Assembly (NCBI RefSeq): GCF_008370345.1
Contig: NZ_VTUU01000004.1
Location: forward strand, 310,001-374,000
DNA: 64,000 nt
Origin: Marinobacter salinexigens
GTDB lineage: Bacteria > Pseudomonadota > Gammaproteobacteria > Pseudomonadales > Oleiphilaceae
Reading direction: 5' to 3'
Shown here: positions 8,879-18,400 of the stretch, one piece after another
Layout: each line of letters opens with the position of its first letter
Numbering within the stretch: the stretch's first letter is position 1
The notes under the pieces: model-generated
Told to the model about the DNA's origin: nothing
Databases searched by the model: none
What the model saw: only the letters and a program-made list of their open reading frames with translations
Translations under genes and position numbers: made by a program

Positions 8879-9091
8879 ATGGGGAAAGATAAAAAAGAAA
8901 AAGAGCTAAGCCAAAAACTTTGGGTGATTGACTATATCGACCGTATGACGCCCTCAGACAGTTTTGAAAGCGCGCTTATGTCCTTTGAAGAGGCCGAGCG
9001 AAAGTACAACGCACTCACCGATGGTGGTGTCAAAAATACGGATAAGGATAAGAAATCGTTGATGTGTTACAGGTTGCGTCAACTCAGGTAG
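8879..9091 (+). CDS. Small hypothetical protein, 70 aa
   Basis: Not recognised. A charged, lysine-rich N-terminus (MGKDKKEKEL) leads into an acidic/aromatic region (WVIDYIDRMTPSDSFESALMSFEEAERKYNAL) and a basic end. No signal peptide or membrane segment is visible. AAGGAG lies 6 nt before ATG 8879, which supports translation; an upstream in-frame start at 8801 has no such support and would begin beside the 8784 palindrome. It lies alone between the WYL gene and the next small gene, with a palindrome of the same type on each side. Confidence 0.55.
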   Translation: MGKDKKEKELSQKLWVIDYIDRMTPSDSFESALMSFEEAERKYNALTDGGVKNTDKDKKSLMCYRLRQLR

Positions 9092-9218
9092 ATAATTCTC
9101 GGTAGAGCTCTAGGGCGCTGCTCCCTGTCTCAGTACAAGCTCCTTCTCCTCATGTAGCTTCGCTTTGTCCGTAGCGTGTCTCCTTGATAATTCGATACCT
9201 AACGCATGCTGCCTGATA

Positions 9219-9235
9219 GCGACACCAGCTGTCGC
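9219..9235. repeat. 17-bp palindrome, copy 2 (GCGACA-N5-TGTCGC)
   Basis: Inverted repeat with 6-bp arms GCGACA and TGTCGC around CCAGC, 43 bp before the start of the 85-aa gene. Half-sites and spacing match copy 1 at 8784-8800. No T-run follows. The flanks carry CCTAAC (9198-9203) and GTTGGA (9242-9247), which could extend a fold. Confidence 0.6.
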
Positions 9236-9278
9236 CCTACTGTTGGATGATCTAAAAGTCCCATACAGGAGGAGCTAG

Positions 9279-9536
9279 ATGATCCAGAAACCAAGCATAA
9301 AACAAATCTCCCGAGCTCTGTTCGAAACCGATCCGATGAACACCTGCTGCAAAGAGAATGGTTGCTTTGACGAATATCATCGTGTCGCCGAAGCTGTTTC
9401 CGAAAGACTTAAGCTTGGCTGCAGGTTGGAACAAGCCTTGATCGAGGAAATCTCTGCCTGGTTTTTTGATGGCGATGGATTCGACTCCAGCCGGCTACAG
9501 TCCACCCTGGACCTGCTGACTTGGGAGAGGGAATGA
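9279..9536 (+). CDS. Hypothetical protein, 85 aa, Cys-Cys motif
   Basis: Not recognised by name. A soluble, acidic helical protein; its most distinctive stretch is DPMNTCCKENGCFDEY near residues 18-33, with three cysteines, followed by AEAVSERLKLGCRLEQALIEEISAWFFDGDG. A strong AGGAGGAG Shine-Dalgarno precedes the ATG. The stop overlaps the start of the next gene as ATGA, so the two are translationally coupled. A metal-binding or redox role for the cysteines is conceivable, but nothing here shows it. Confidence 0.75.
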   Translation: MIQKPSIKQISRALFETDPMNTCCKENGCFDEYHRVAEAVSERLKLGCRLEQALIEEISAWFFDGDGFDSSRLQSTLDLLTWERE

Positions 9537-10180
9537 TCGACGACTTCAAAACCGACCTGATAGTGCGAGTGGCTGGTCAGGCAAGGGACAACATTCTTCG
9601 TTCCATGGGTTACGGCAAGCCAACGCAGGCCCAGTTCGAGCGCCTTCAGGTGGTGCTGGATGACCCCGAATTTGGGTTAGGCCAAAGTCACTTTGATTTT
9701 AAATACAGTAGCGATAATTTTCTGAGAGCCTTGTGCGTGGCGGTGGGAATAAACGCCAAGGTTGCTGATGCGCGTATTCAGAAAATCAGATCCCGCCTGG
9801 AGGAAGAGCGCCAGGCATTCAAACCTTTTATTTGGGTGGACACCGGATTTGTGCGAAAGAGCCAACCGATTTTCGCGTTGGCGGTATGCGAACACCAGCG
9901 GTACCTGCATTTTCCTGAAGATTTCTGGCGGCTCTCTATTGATGAGCAGCTGGGTGTGGCGAAGTGTCGTGTTCAAGAGCATGTGTATGAAAACGGGAGA
10001 GAACTTGGAATCTGGGGAGAGATAAAGCAGTATTGGTTTTATTACGAAAAGGACGCAGCCTATCTATTGAGTCTGAACGGTGAGGTAATTAGCAGGCACG
10101 AGGGGCCTGTAGCCAATCAGGCGACCGGAGGCAGGGAGCTTGATGTCGTTTCTCGAGGGATTCGCAGAAATAACGAATGA
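9533..10180 (+). CDS. Hypothetical protein, 215 aa
   Basis: Not recognised. A soluble protein without signal or membrane segment. It has a helical N-terminal half (DLIVRVAGQARDNILRSMGYG, later IQKIRSRLEEERQAF) and a beta-rich C-terminal half with many aromatics (KQYWFYYEKDAAYLLSLNGEVI). The ATGA overlap with the 85-aa gene and a 13-nt gap to the metallophosphatase make this the middle member of a probable three-gene operon. ATG 9533 follows GGGAGAGGGA. Confidence 0.75.
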   Translation: MIDDFKTDLIVRVAGQARDNILRSMGYGKPTQAQFERLQVVLDDPEFGLGQSHFDFKYSSDNFLRALCVAVGINAKVADARIQKIRSRLEEERQAFKPFIWVDTGFVRKSQPIFALAVCEHQRYLHFPEDFWRLSIDEQLGVAKCRVQEHVYENGRELGIWGEIKQYWFYYEKDAAYLLSLNGEVISRHEGPVANQATGGRELDVVSRGIRRNNE

Positions 10181-10193
10181 TGGAGCAATTTAG

Positions 10194-11141
10194 ATGTATG
10201 ACCTGATTGGCGATATCCATGGCTACGCAGAAGAGCTCAAAGCTCTCCTGGCTAAAATGGATTACCGTGAAATTGACGGAGTATGGCAGCACTCCGAACG
10301 CAAAGTGATTTTCCTGGGTGATTTCGTAGACCGGGGCCCAGCACAAATTGAGACTGTCAACATTGCCCGCAGCATGGTTGAGAGCGGTAACGCCTTGGCA
10401 GTGATGGGCAATCATGAATTCAACGCTGTCGCCTGGGCGACAGAGGACCCGCAAAACGCCGGCGAATATCTCCGGCCTCATAACGACAAGAACCTGAAAC
10501 AGCACAAAGCCTTTCTTGAGCAGGTCGGTGAGGGCAGCGAACTACACCGAAGCCTGATCGAATGGTTCAAAACCCTTCCTGTTTATCTGGAACTACCTGA
10601 GTTTCGAGTCGTTCACGCCTGCTGGCATCCGGACCAGATCGCCGCTATAGCCGGCTACGTAAATGCAGACCACCAACTGCTGCCACAGACATGGGAACAG
10701 GCGAGCCGGAAGGGTACTGAGGCCTATGAAGCCATCGAGACCTTGCTCAAAGGTTTGGAAATTCCGTTGCCAGGCGATCATCACTTTTTCGATAAAGATG
10801 ACAACAAGCGAACCGATATTCGCACCGAATGGTGGCGGCGAGGTGACCTTACCTATCGTGACCTGGCCATGGTGCCAGAAGATATTATTGAAAAGATTCC
10901 CCACACCCCGGTGGAAGCCGATGTGTTGCCGGGCTACGACGGAAAGAAACCGGTGTTTGTTGGACACTATTGGCTCAATGGAAAGCCGCAACCACTGAAT
11001 GAGCATATCGCATGTCTCGACTATAGTGTCGCCGGAAAATCCGGAGGGAAGTTATGTGCATACCGTTTTGGTGGCGAGCAGTTGTTGTCTGCTGACGGGT
11101 TTGAGTGGGTGTGTACGGGTGATCGAATGACGGGAAAGTAG
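10194..11141 (+). CDS. Calcineurin-like (PPP-family) metallophosphoesterase
   Basis: 315 residues with the canonical two-metal phosphoesterase signatures: GDIHG (residues 6-10), GDFVDRGP (about 43-50), GNHEFNA (about 79-85), and later His ligands in VVHACWHPDQ and FVGHYW. These resemble the ApaH/PrpE/bacterial Ser-Thr phosphatase branch of the PPP family. The substrate (phosphoprotein, Ap4A or another nucleotide) cannot be told from sequence. It ends the operon that starts at 9279. All metal-ligand motifs look intact, so it should be active. Confidence 0.88.
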   Translation: MYDLIGDIHGYAEELKALLAKMDYREIDGVWQHSERKVIFLGDFVDRGPAQIETVNIARSMVESGNALAVMGNHEFNAVAWATEDPQNAGEYLRPHNDKNLKQHKAFLEQVGEGSELHRSLIEWFKTLPVYLELPEFRVVHACWHPDQIAAIAGYVNADHQLLPQTWEQASRKGTEAYEAIETLLKGLEIPLPGDHHFFDKDDNKRTDIRTEWWRRGDLTYRDLAMVPEDIIEKIPHTPVEADVLPGYDGKKPVFVGHYWLNGKPQPLNEHIACLDYSVAGKSGGKLCAYRFGGEQLLSADGFEWVCTGDRMTGK

Positions 11142-11213
11142 GTGCTTTAGGGCAGGAGAGGATGCGCTCACCTTGCTATGAAATAGCGATAAGGAGTGGG
11201 GATGAGTTGACCA

Positions 11214-11429
11214 CTACACTTGGGTAAGCTTTGGCAGATTGCTAAGCATCAGGTGTGGGCGCTTGAGGGATTTCAGCCGTTTGATGTGGATGCTTTTCAG
11301 GTTTGGCGCATCCAAAATGTCCAGCGCAAATACATCGGGTTCATCTATTTCAAGGACTGTGCCCGGGAAGTTGGCGATGCTGGCACCGCCTGCGGTATCT
11401 CTGGTGATGTAGGTTTGATAGCTGGTCAT
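11214..11429 (-). CDS. Small hypothetical protein with leucine-rich-repeat-like spacing, 71 aa
   Basis: Not recognised. The C-terminal half shows periodic leucines and lysines (LDILDAPNLKSIHIKRLKSLKRPHLMLSNLPKL) that could form one or two leucine-rich repeats. No signal peptide. AGGGGG lies 5-6 nt before the ATG. It is leftward, against the surrounding operons. It may be a fragment of a longer LRR protein, but no extension is open in frame. Confidence 0.5.
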   Translation of the reverse strand: MTSYQTYITRDTAGGASIANFPGTVLEIDEPDVFALDILDAPNLKSIHIKRLKSLKRPHLMLSNLPKLTQV

Positions 11430-11508
11430 TCAATCCCCCTTGGTTGCCAACGTGAAACCAGTATGGGGGACTGGTGCGACAATCTATGACGCTACGGAGT
11501 CGCCTCGT

Positions 11509-11889
11509 TTAGCTCTCGTTCTTTGCGAAGGCCTGTAGGCCAACAGTTGCTCGTGTTGCGCTCACATACCAAAGATCCTCGCGGGATGCGAAATCGCCAC
11601 TCTCCATATCGACCAGGAAAACAAACGGCGATTGAAGACCTTTGTAACTACTAATGGTGCTGATCACGAAGTCCTCTTCGGGGAATTGCTGTTGCATTGC
11701 GCGGATACCGCCGCTTTTTTCCGGGCGATAGGGACTCAGTATGGCTAGCTGTTCGGCCTTGACGCCGCGTTCTTTAAGGTCGAGCCAGGTATCCCGGAGC
11801 TGCTGTGTTTGCTCATCGATTTTCTTCCAGGTGTGTTCCCGAACCCGTTCATTCGCCGCGGGCAGGTCACCAGGCCAATGAACACTGTG
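11509..11889 (-). pseudogene. C-terminal remnant of a superfamily 1 (UvrD-like) helicase
   Basis: An open frame of about 125 codons without its own convincing start. Upstream in the same frame is a TAG at about 11890-11892. The sequence matches the end of a UvrD/NERD-type helicase: LAILSPYRPEKSGGIRAM, then VISTISSYKGLQSPFVFLVDME (helicase motif V region) and LWYVSATRAT (motif VI). The ATPase N-terminal domain is missing. It looks like the remnant of a gene deleted during island rearrangement. An ATG at 11697 could express the last 62 residues, which would lack ATPase function. Confidence 0.6.
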
Positions 11890-12023
11890 CTATGTTTTTT
11901 CATGGTGCTGCCCCACGATTTTACGCATGTGAACACGTAAATTGTGGCTCTGGCTGAGGCTATCCCACGAGGTGGGGGCAGCCCCTTAGTGGGGAGTCAT
12001 AATGTCTATGAAAAGGAGAGCAA

Positions 12024-12362
12024 GTGATCATTGCTGCTTCAGTTTTAGCCGTAATTGCTTGGGGTTGTTCGTTCATAGAAATCTGGACAGATCTGGCAGG
12101 TTATACCGCTCATTTTGCTTTGTTCGGAAGGTCTGGTGCTGTTCTTACCCTTTGCGGCGTAGTTCTGGGATATAAGATTTCCACAAAAGGTCAAGAAGAA
12201 ACTTTCTATTCACCCGGCGCCCCAGTTTCATTGGGAGATGTTGGGAAAGCAGCGTTGCTTGCGGATGGTGAAAAGAGATTACGATATTTCGCTCACATTA
12301 CAGTGATTATCGGGACTTTGATTTGGGGATTCGGCGACTTATTGCCCGAGTTCGTTTCATAA
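12024..12362 (+). CDS. Small membrane protein, 112 aa
   Basis: Not recognised. Three hydrophobic segments (about residues 2-18, 30-50 and 88-106) are separated by a polar loop (STKGQEETFYSPGAPVSLGD). A GTG start at 12024 follows AAGGAG with good spacing. It ends 43 nt before the A+T-rich restriction-modification gene and shares its base composition, so the two probably arrived together and are cotranscribed. Small multi-pass proteins next to defence enzymes are sometimes effectors, but that is speculation here. Confidence 0.6.
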   Translation: MIIAASVLAVIAWGCSFIEIWTDLAGYTAHFALFGRSGAVLTLCGVVLGYKISTKGQEETFYSPGAPVSLGDVGKAALLADGEKRLRYFAHITVIIGTLIWGFGDLLPEFVS

Positions 12363-12405
12363 GCAACCGTTCAACCCTATAGGTTTATTAAAAAGAGAAA
12401 GTTTG

Positions 12406-15390
12406 ATGCCAGCACCAGAAATCGTAAAACGATTAGTTGACACTTTCAGCAACAATATAAATTTCTATAAATCGGAAAAGTATAACGAAGCTCAAATGCG
12501 GAAAGAATTCTTAGATCCATTCTTTCGCGAACTAGGCTGGGATATGGATAATGTATCTGGATTTGCGCCTCAATATAGGGATGTAATTCACGAGGCTTCG
12601 ATCAAAATTGGAGGTTCTACAAAGGCGCCCGATTATGCTTTTTCTATTCATGGGCAGTACAAATTCTTTCTCGAAGCAAAAAAACCATCTGTTAATGTTC
12701 GAGATGACTCAGAGCCAGCATATCAACTTAGGCGATATGGGTGGTCTGCCAAGCTACCAGTATCAATATTAACTGACTTCGAAGAATTCGCCATTTACGA
12801 TTGCCGTAAACGCCCAAAGCGAAACGAAAAAGCTTCAACCTCACGCATTAGCTATTTCAAGTTTGATGAATATGTAAATAGGTGGGATGAAATTTATAGT
12901 ATTTTTTCCAAGGACGCAATACTAAAAGGTTCCTTTGATAAATACACTATAGACTCTAAAAGGCACAAAGGGACGGAGACTGTTGACAAAGCGTTCCTTC
13001 AAGAAATTGAAGGCTGGAGAAGCTCACTTGCTAAAAATCTGGCATTAAGAAATGCTGAACTAGATGCTAGAGATTTAAACTTCGCAGTTCAAAAGACTAT
13101 TGATCGTATTGTTTTTTTACGAATTTGCGAAGATCGAGGAACTGAAGACTATAAACGTTTGGCTTCGCTTTTAAACAAGAGGGAGGTATACCACAACCTT
13201 GTTGAGCTCTTTAAAGAAGCTGATGACCGCTATAACTCTGGACTCTTTCATTTCTCCAGCGAAAAGGGGCGGGGTGCACGAGATAGCCTAACTCCCGGCC
13301 TTATTGTAGATGATAGAGTTTTAAAAGACATTATTTCTAACCTCTATTACCCAGACTCACCTTACGAATTTTCTGTACTACCAGCAGATATACTTGGTCA
13401 AGTATACGAACAGTTCTTAGGTAAAACAATTCGACTGACAGCATCTCATCAAGCTAAGATCGAAGAAAAGCCTGAAGTTAGAAAATCGGGGGGCGTGTAC
13501 TATACGCCAAGTTATATCGTCGACTACATCGTGGAAAAAACTCTAGGCAATATATTGAATGGCACCAATCCTGATATTGAAAATCCGATTTCAGTGTTAA
13601 GCGCCGCGAAGATTAAAGTGTTAGATCCAGCATGTGGATCAGGTTCGTTTCTTATTGTAGCTTATCAATATTTAATCGACTGGCATTTGAAGCAATATAC
13701 AACTGACATAGAAACTGGAGAGCTGCAAAAAGGTAAGTTGAAGAGACATTCAAGCGGAAAGTCTCCTAAGATATATCAGACTCCCACAGGGGAATGGCGG
13801 TTGACGGTTGATGAGCGAAAACGAATTCTTTTGAACAATATATATGGAGTTGATCTGGATTCTCAGGCCGTAGAAGTTACGAAGCTTTCGCTATTACTAA
13901 AGGTGCTTGAAGGGGAGACTCAGCAACAACTTCAACGAGATTTCATTGCAGCAAGAGAAAGAATTCTGCCAGACTTAGGGCATAATATACAATGCGGAAA
14001 TTCGCTTATTGGCCCAAATATCTACTTTTCTGAAGAATCGCAGATTTTAGATGATGAAATTGAGTACCGCTTAAATGTATTCGATTGGGAATCTTCTTTT
14101 CCTGAGGTATCTAAGGCCGGCGGCTTTGACTGCATAATTGGAAATCCGCCATATGTTGATTTGAAAGGTTTTCCTGAGCAGGAGTTGTCATATATATTTA
14201 AGAATTACAGTTGTGCAAATAATCGAATTAACTTATTTGCAACATTTATGGAAAAGTCTTTTTCATTGATAAAGAATGAATCCGGTTATTTTTCTATGAT
14301 TGTTCCTACCTCTATTCTTTCTCAGGCATCCTATGCAGAATTGCGAGAAAAAATTATAAATGAAGCAACGCTTCTAGATATCGCTAGATTGCCTAATGAA
14401 TCTTTTGGATCTGCTGCGGGCGAAGTAAAAGTTGATACTGTAATAGTTACATGGAATACCCCACGAAAGCCTAGTGTCTCCGTTAATTTAATAGCGTATC
14501 GCGGATATGAACGGATAACATCTATAACCAAGGATGCAGCTCACGTATCGGGCAAATTATCAGTGGACTATTTATCCCAAAGTCCAGATTTTGTATGGCC
14601 TATCAGTACGACAGATGAGCAGCATTTAGTTCTTAAAAAAATTGAAAGTGAGGGTGTTCAACTCGATACGCTCGTTGAGTTTTGTTTGGGTTTTACACCC
14701 TATGACAAGTACAAAGGGCACACGAAGAAACAGATTGAGGAAAAGGTTTTTCATGCTGATTACAAAAAGGATTCGACTTTCAAAAAGCTGCTAAAAGGTA
14801 ACGATGTCCGAAGGTACCATGTTGCTTGGAATGGAGAAACATGGATTAGCTATGGAGATTGGCTGGGTGCCCCGAGAGAACAACGCTTTTTTACGGAAAA
14901 ACGTATTCTTGTCAAACAGATTATAGATTGGGGTAGTCTGCGGATATGGTCTACTTTAACCTCCGATGAGCTTTATAATTCTCAGAACGCATTTAATTTA
15001 CTTTCTAAGAGCGATATTTCTCTAGAGTATATTTTGGGGATACTTAATTCTAAGCTACTAAATTTCTATCATCAGAAAAGATTTTTAGATGAATTTAAAA
15101 TGCGTTTCCAAAAAATCCTTATTCGGGATTGCAAACGTTTTCCGATACATGTCGTTGATCTTGAAAAATCTGATGAAAAGGAAAGACATGGCAAGATGGT
15201 TGTTTTAGTAAAGCGCATGTTGGATTTGGTTAAGCGAGCTTCTACTGAGGGTAACCCGTCTAAAGCAAAATTACTTGAGTCTCAGATTGCGTCGACCGAT
15301 AAAATGATAGATAAATTAGTGTATCAACTCTATGGGTTATCAGAAGCGGAAATCCAAATAGTTGAACAAAGCAATGCAACGGACGACTGA
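12406..15390 (+). CDS. Type IIG restriction-modification enzyme (Eco57I-like), fused nuclease-methyltransferase-specificity
   Basis: 994 residues. The N-terminal PD-(D/E)XK-type site is D76 followed by E90-A-K92 (FFLEAKKPS). A helical linker leads to GGVYYTPSYIVDYIV, then N6-adenine methyltransferase motif I LDPACGSGSF (406-415) and motif IV NPPY (580-583). A C-terminal target-recognition domain starts near 750. One chain should therefore methylate and cut its own site. The gene is clearly A+T-rich, with AT-ending codons, unlike its G+C-rich neighbours: a sign of recent transfer. ATG 12406 is preferred to the TTG just before it; a weak AAGAGAAAG precedes it. Confidence 0.87.
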   Translation: MPAPEIVKRLVDTFSNNINFYKSEKYNEAQMRKEFLDPFFRELGWDMDNVSGFAPQYRDVIHEASIKIGGSTKAPDYAFSIHGQYKFFLEAKKPSVNVRDDSEPAYQLRRYGWSAKLPVSILTDFEEFAIYDCRKRPKRNEKASTSRISYFKFDEYVNRWDEIYSIFSKDAILKGSFDKYTIDSKRHKGTETVDKAFLQEIEGWRSSLAKNLALRNAELDARDLNFAVQKTIDRIVFLRICEDRGTEDYKRLASLLNKREVYHNLVELFKEADDRYNSGLFHFSSEKGRGARDSLTPGLIVDDRVLKDIISNLYYPDSPYEFSVLPADILGQVYEQFLGKTIRLTASHQAKIEEKPEVRKSGGVYYTPSYIVDYIVEKTLGNILNGTNPDIENPISVLSAAKIKVLDPACGSGSFLIVAYQYLIDWHLKQYTTDIETGELQKGKLKRHSSGKSPKIYQTPTGEWRLTVDERKRILLNNIYGVDLDSQAVEVTKLSLLLKVLEGETQQQLQRDFIAARERILPDLGHNIQCGNSLIGPNIYFSEESQILDDEIEYRLNVFDWESSFPEVSKAGGFDCIIGNPPYVDLKGFPEQELSYIFKNYSCANNRINLFATFMEKSFSLIKNESGYFSMIVPTSILSQASYAELREKIINEATLLDIARLPNESFGSAAGEVKVDTVIVTWNTPRKPSVSVNLIAYRGYERITSITKDAAHVSGKLSVDYLSQSPDFVWPISTTDEQHLVLKKIESEGVQLDTLVEFCLGFTPYDKYKGHTKKQIEEKVFHADYKKDSTFKKLLKGNDVRRYHVAWNGETWISYGDWLGAPREQRFFTEKRILVKQIIDWGSLRIWSTLTSDELYNSQNAFNLLSKSDISLEYILGILNSKLLNFYHQKRFLDEFKMRFQKILIRDCKRFPIHVVDLEKSDEKERHGKMVVLVKRMLDLVKRASTEGNPSKAKLLESQIASTDKMIDKLVYQLYGLSEAEIQIVEQSNATDD

Positions 15391-15462
15391 GTCGCCGTTG
15401 ATTGCGGATATAAAGAATGCCGGTGGCCATAGCGCCGTTCTTGTGGAAGTCATCAAGGTGGG

Positions 15463-18400
15463 ATGTACACGATGCAGCAGACCGGAATTTACGAGCAGCT
15501 TATTACCCGTCTCGTAGAAAACAGATTGGACCGGAAACAATTTTACGTAGGCGAGCGTCAGCTTAGCAGTGTGGAAGCATCCGTATGGTTGTCACGATTC
15601 CTGACTAACATTCTGGAGTTCGCTATTGGGTCGGTGCCTTCGGGCGATAACCGACTTCAGGAGCAAATCGAGTTATCGAATCAGTTGCTGATGTGGCTCA
15701 AGGGGAAGGTGCAGGATGATGGGTTCTTGGATGAGAACCTCCTCGATAGCCAAGGAAAGATCCTTACCGCGCTTTATGAACTGGAAAGCCCGGTTGCTGC
15801 GAACCTGAAGCAGTATGTTGAAGACGTTTTTCCGCTTTCAGGGCTCACACAGAGTGAGTTATTTTCAGGCAGTAATGCTGGCTTGTCACTGGAATCAGAG
15901 CTAAAGCGCGAGATTTTGTCAGCGGACCGGATTTACTGGCTGGTCTCATTCATCAAATGGGCCGGAATTCGGATATTCCGGAAAGAACTGGAAGCCTTCA
16001 CCGCGAGTGGCCGAGAGCTGAAAATCATCACCACCTCCTACATGGGGGCAACGGATGCCAAAGCCGTTGAGTATCTGGCGAGCCTGCCGAACACCGAAGT
16101 GAAGTTGAGCTACAACACCGAGCGTGAAAGGCTGCACGCCAAGAGCTATTTGTTCCTCCGGAACACGGGTTTTCACACCGGTTACATCGGTTCATCAAAC
16201 CTATCCCGATCGGCGCTGACCAATGGCCTTGAGTGGAATCTAAAGATCACCGCTCAGGAAATCCCTCACATCATCAACAAATCGCTCAGCACCTTTGAAA
16301 CCTATTGGGCTTCGGAAGACTTTGAATGGTTCGATGGCCGGGCTGAGAGTACCGAAAAGCTCAACCGCGCACTAAAACAACAAAAAGGGTTGGGCGCTCC
16401 CGGCTCCTCCCACTATTTCGAAATTACGCCGTTTCCGCATCAGAAAGACATTCTAGAGCAACTCTCTGTTGAGCGGGACGTGCACCAGCGTTTCCGAAAC
16501 CTCGTGGTGGCCGCCACTGGCACCGGCAAGACCCTGATCTCGGCGTTTGATTTTCGGCGCTTCCTGAAAGCAAAACCAAACGCACACTTTCTGTTTGTGG
16601 CGCACCGGGAAGAAATTCTGCGCCAAGCCCGGGAAGCTTACCGTGGCGTGCTGCGTAATAATGCTTTCGGTGAACTCTGGGTAGGCGGCCAGTTGCCGGA
16701 ACACTACCGGCAGTTGTTCGTTTCGATTCAGACTCTGAATAACCAGCTGGATCAGCTAAAGCTCACTGAAGGCTATTACGACTACATCGTAATCGACGAA
16801 GTGCACCACATTGCCGCGTCGAGTTATCGGGCGGTATTGGAACACTTCTCGCCCGAAATACTGCTGGGACTGACAGCGACTCCGGAGCGACACGATGGCG
16901 GCGATATTCTCGGCGACTTTGGTGGCGTGATTGCCGCCGAACTCCGGTTACCGGAGGCCATCAACCGCCGCCACCTTTGCCCCTTCCAATATTTTGGAAT
17001 AGATGATGACACCGACCTGCGCACTATTCCTTGGAGTCGTGGGCGTTACGATATTGCTCAGTTGACTAACTTGTATACGCACAACCAGAATCGCGTAAAA
17101 AAGATTCTGCGAAGCTTGCGGGAAATCGTCACCGATATAGCCAGCATGAAAGCTCTCGCTTTCTGTGTGAGCCGTGAACACGCGACCTTCATGGTGGAGC
17201 AGCTCCTGTTACACGGCATCAAGGCCGATGTGCTCACCAGTGACAACAGCCACGAACGCCAACAAAAGCAGCAAGCCATTCGCTCCGGGCAAATCAACGT
17301 GCTGTGTGTGGTCGACATTTTCAACGAAGGCGTCGATATTCCGGAAGTCGACACCCTGTTATTCCTACGCCCAACCGAAAGCCTGACCATCTTCCTTCAG
17401 CAACTGGGTCGGGGTTTACGCCTTGCTGACGACAAAGATTGCTGCACAGTCTTGGACTTTGTTGGTAATTCTCGGCCTGAATATGATTTCGCCAATAAAT
17501 TCCGGGCACTGGTGGGTAAGTCAGATCGCTCAATTTCGGAAGAACTGAAGCAGGGCTTTCCCCATGCACCACTGGGTTGCCGAATTGAGCTCACCAAGAA
17601 AACCCAGGAAATGGTGCTGAGCAACATCCGGCAAGCCACGCTGACCATGAAGCGGCTGGTGTCTCTTGTTCGGCAGTTCCCTCAGCATTTCACTCAGCCC
17701 CTCACGCTGAAGAACTTCATAACCCATCATCCCCACATTGACCTGAACGAACTCTACAAACGGGCCAGTTGGGCCGAGTTGGTGAGCAAGGCAAAAGACG
17801 AAGACAGAGCCGATGACTCGTTTAAACTGGCGAAGAAGGCTATCCACAATCGGATTTTGATCTGCGACGATCACAAGTACCTGCTGTTTCTTAAGAAGCT
17901 ATGCCACGCAGGGTTTAGCTGTGACGACCCGAAAGGTCGCCAGGCACTCATGTGCCATTACGACTTCTGGCAGAAAGCAGGGCCAGAGCTGGAATTTGAT
18001 TCGCTAACAGAAAGCTTGGCAGAACTCAGCAAGCTGGGGCTGGAGCAGGAGCTGATGGACGTGCTCGACTGGAAATTGGCGAGAACCAAACACGAGCAGC
18101 CGGCGATGCTGGAGTTGCGGGAAGTCCCGCTGCGATTGCACGCCCGCTATTCCCGAGAGCAGATTCTGGTTGGCTTTGGTGCGATGACGTTCGAGCATCA
18201 GCCACCATCGAGGGAAGGTGTATATGTCATTCAGGATAAAAATATTGAGCTGCTGTTTGTCACTTTGGACAAAAACGAAAAGCAGTTCTCCCCAACCACC
18301 ATGTACCACGACTACGCCATCAATGAGCAGTTATTCCACTGGCAGTCGCAAAACAGTTCCCGGCCTGACCGTGGTAAAGGGAAGGACTATATTCAACACC

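Noticed and set aside
9197-9248. attC-like integron site around the palindrome (CCTAAC ... GTTGGA)
   Set aside because: Outer arms only partly match, copy 1 matches even less, and the genes around do not form a cassette array with an integrase.
15374-15528. 51-codon ORF between the restriction enzyme and helicase genes
   Set aside because: It overlaps the ends of both genes in another frame and has no Shine-Dalgarno or family likeness.
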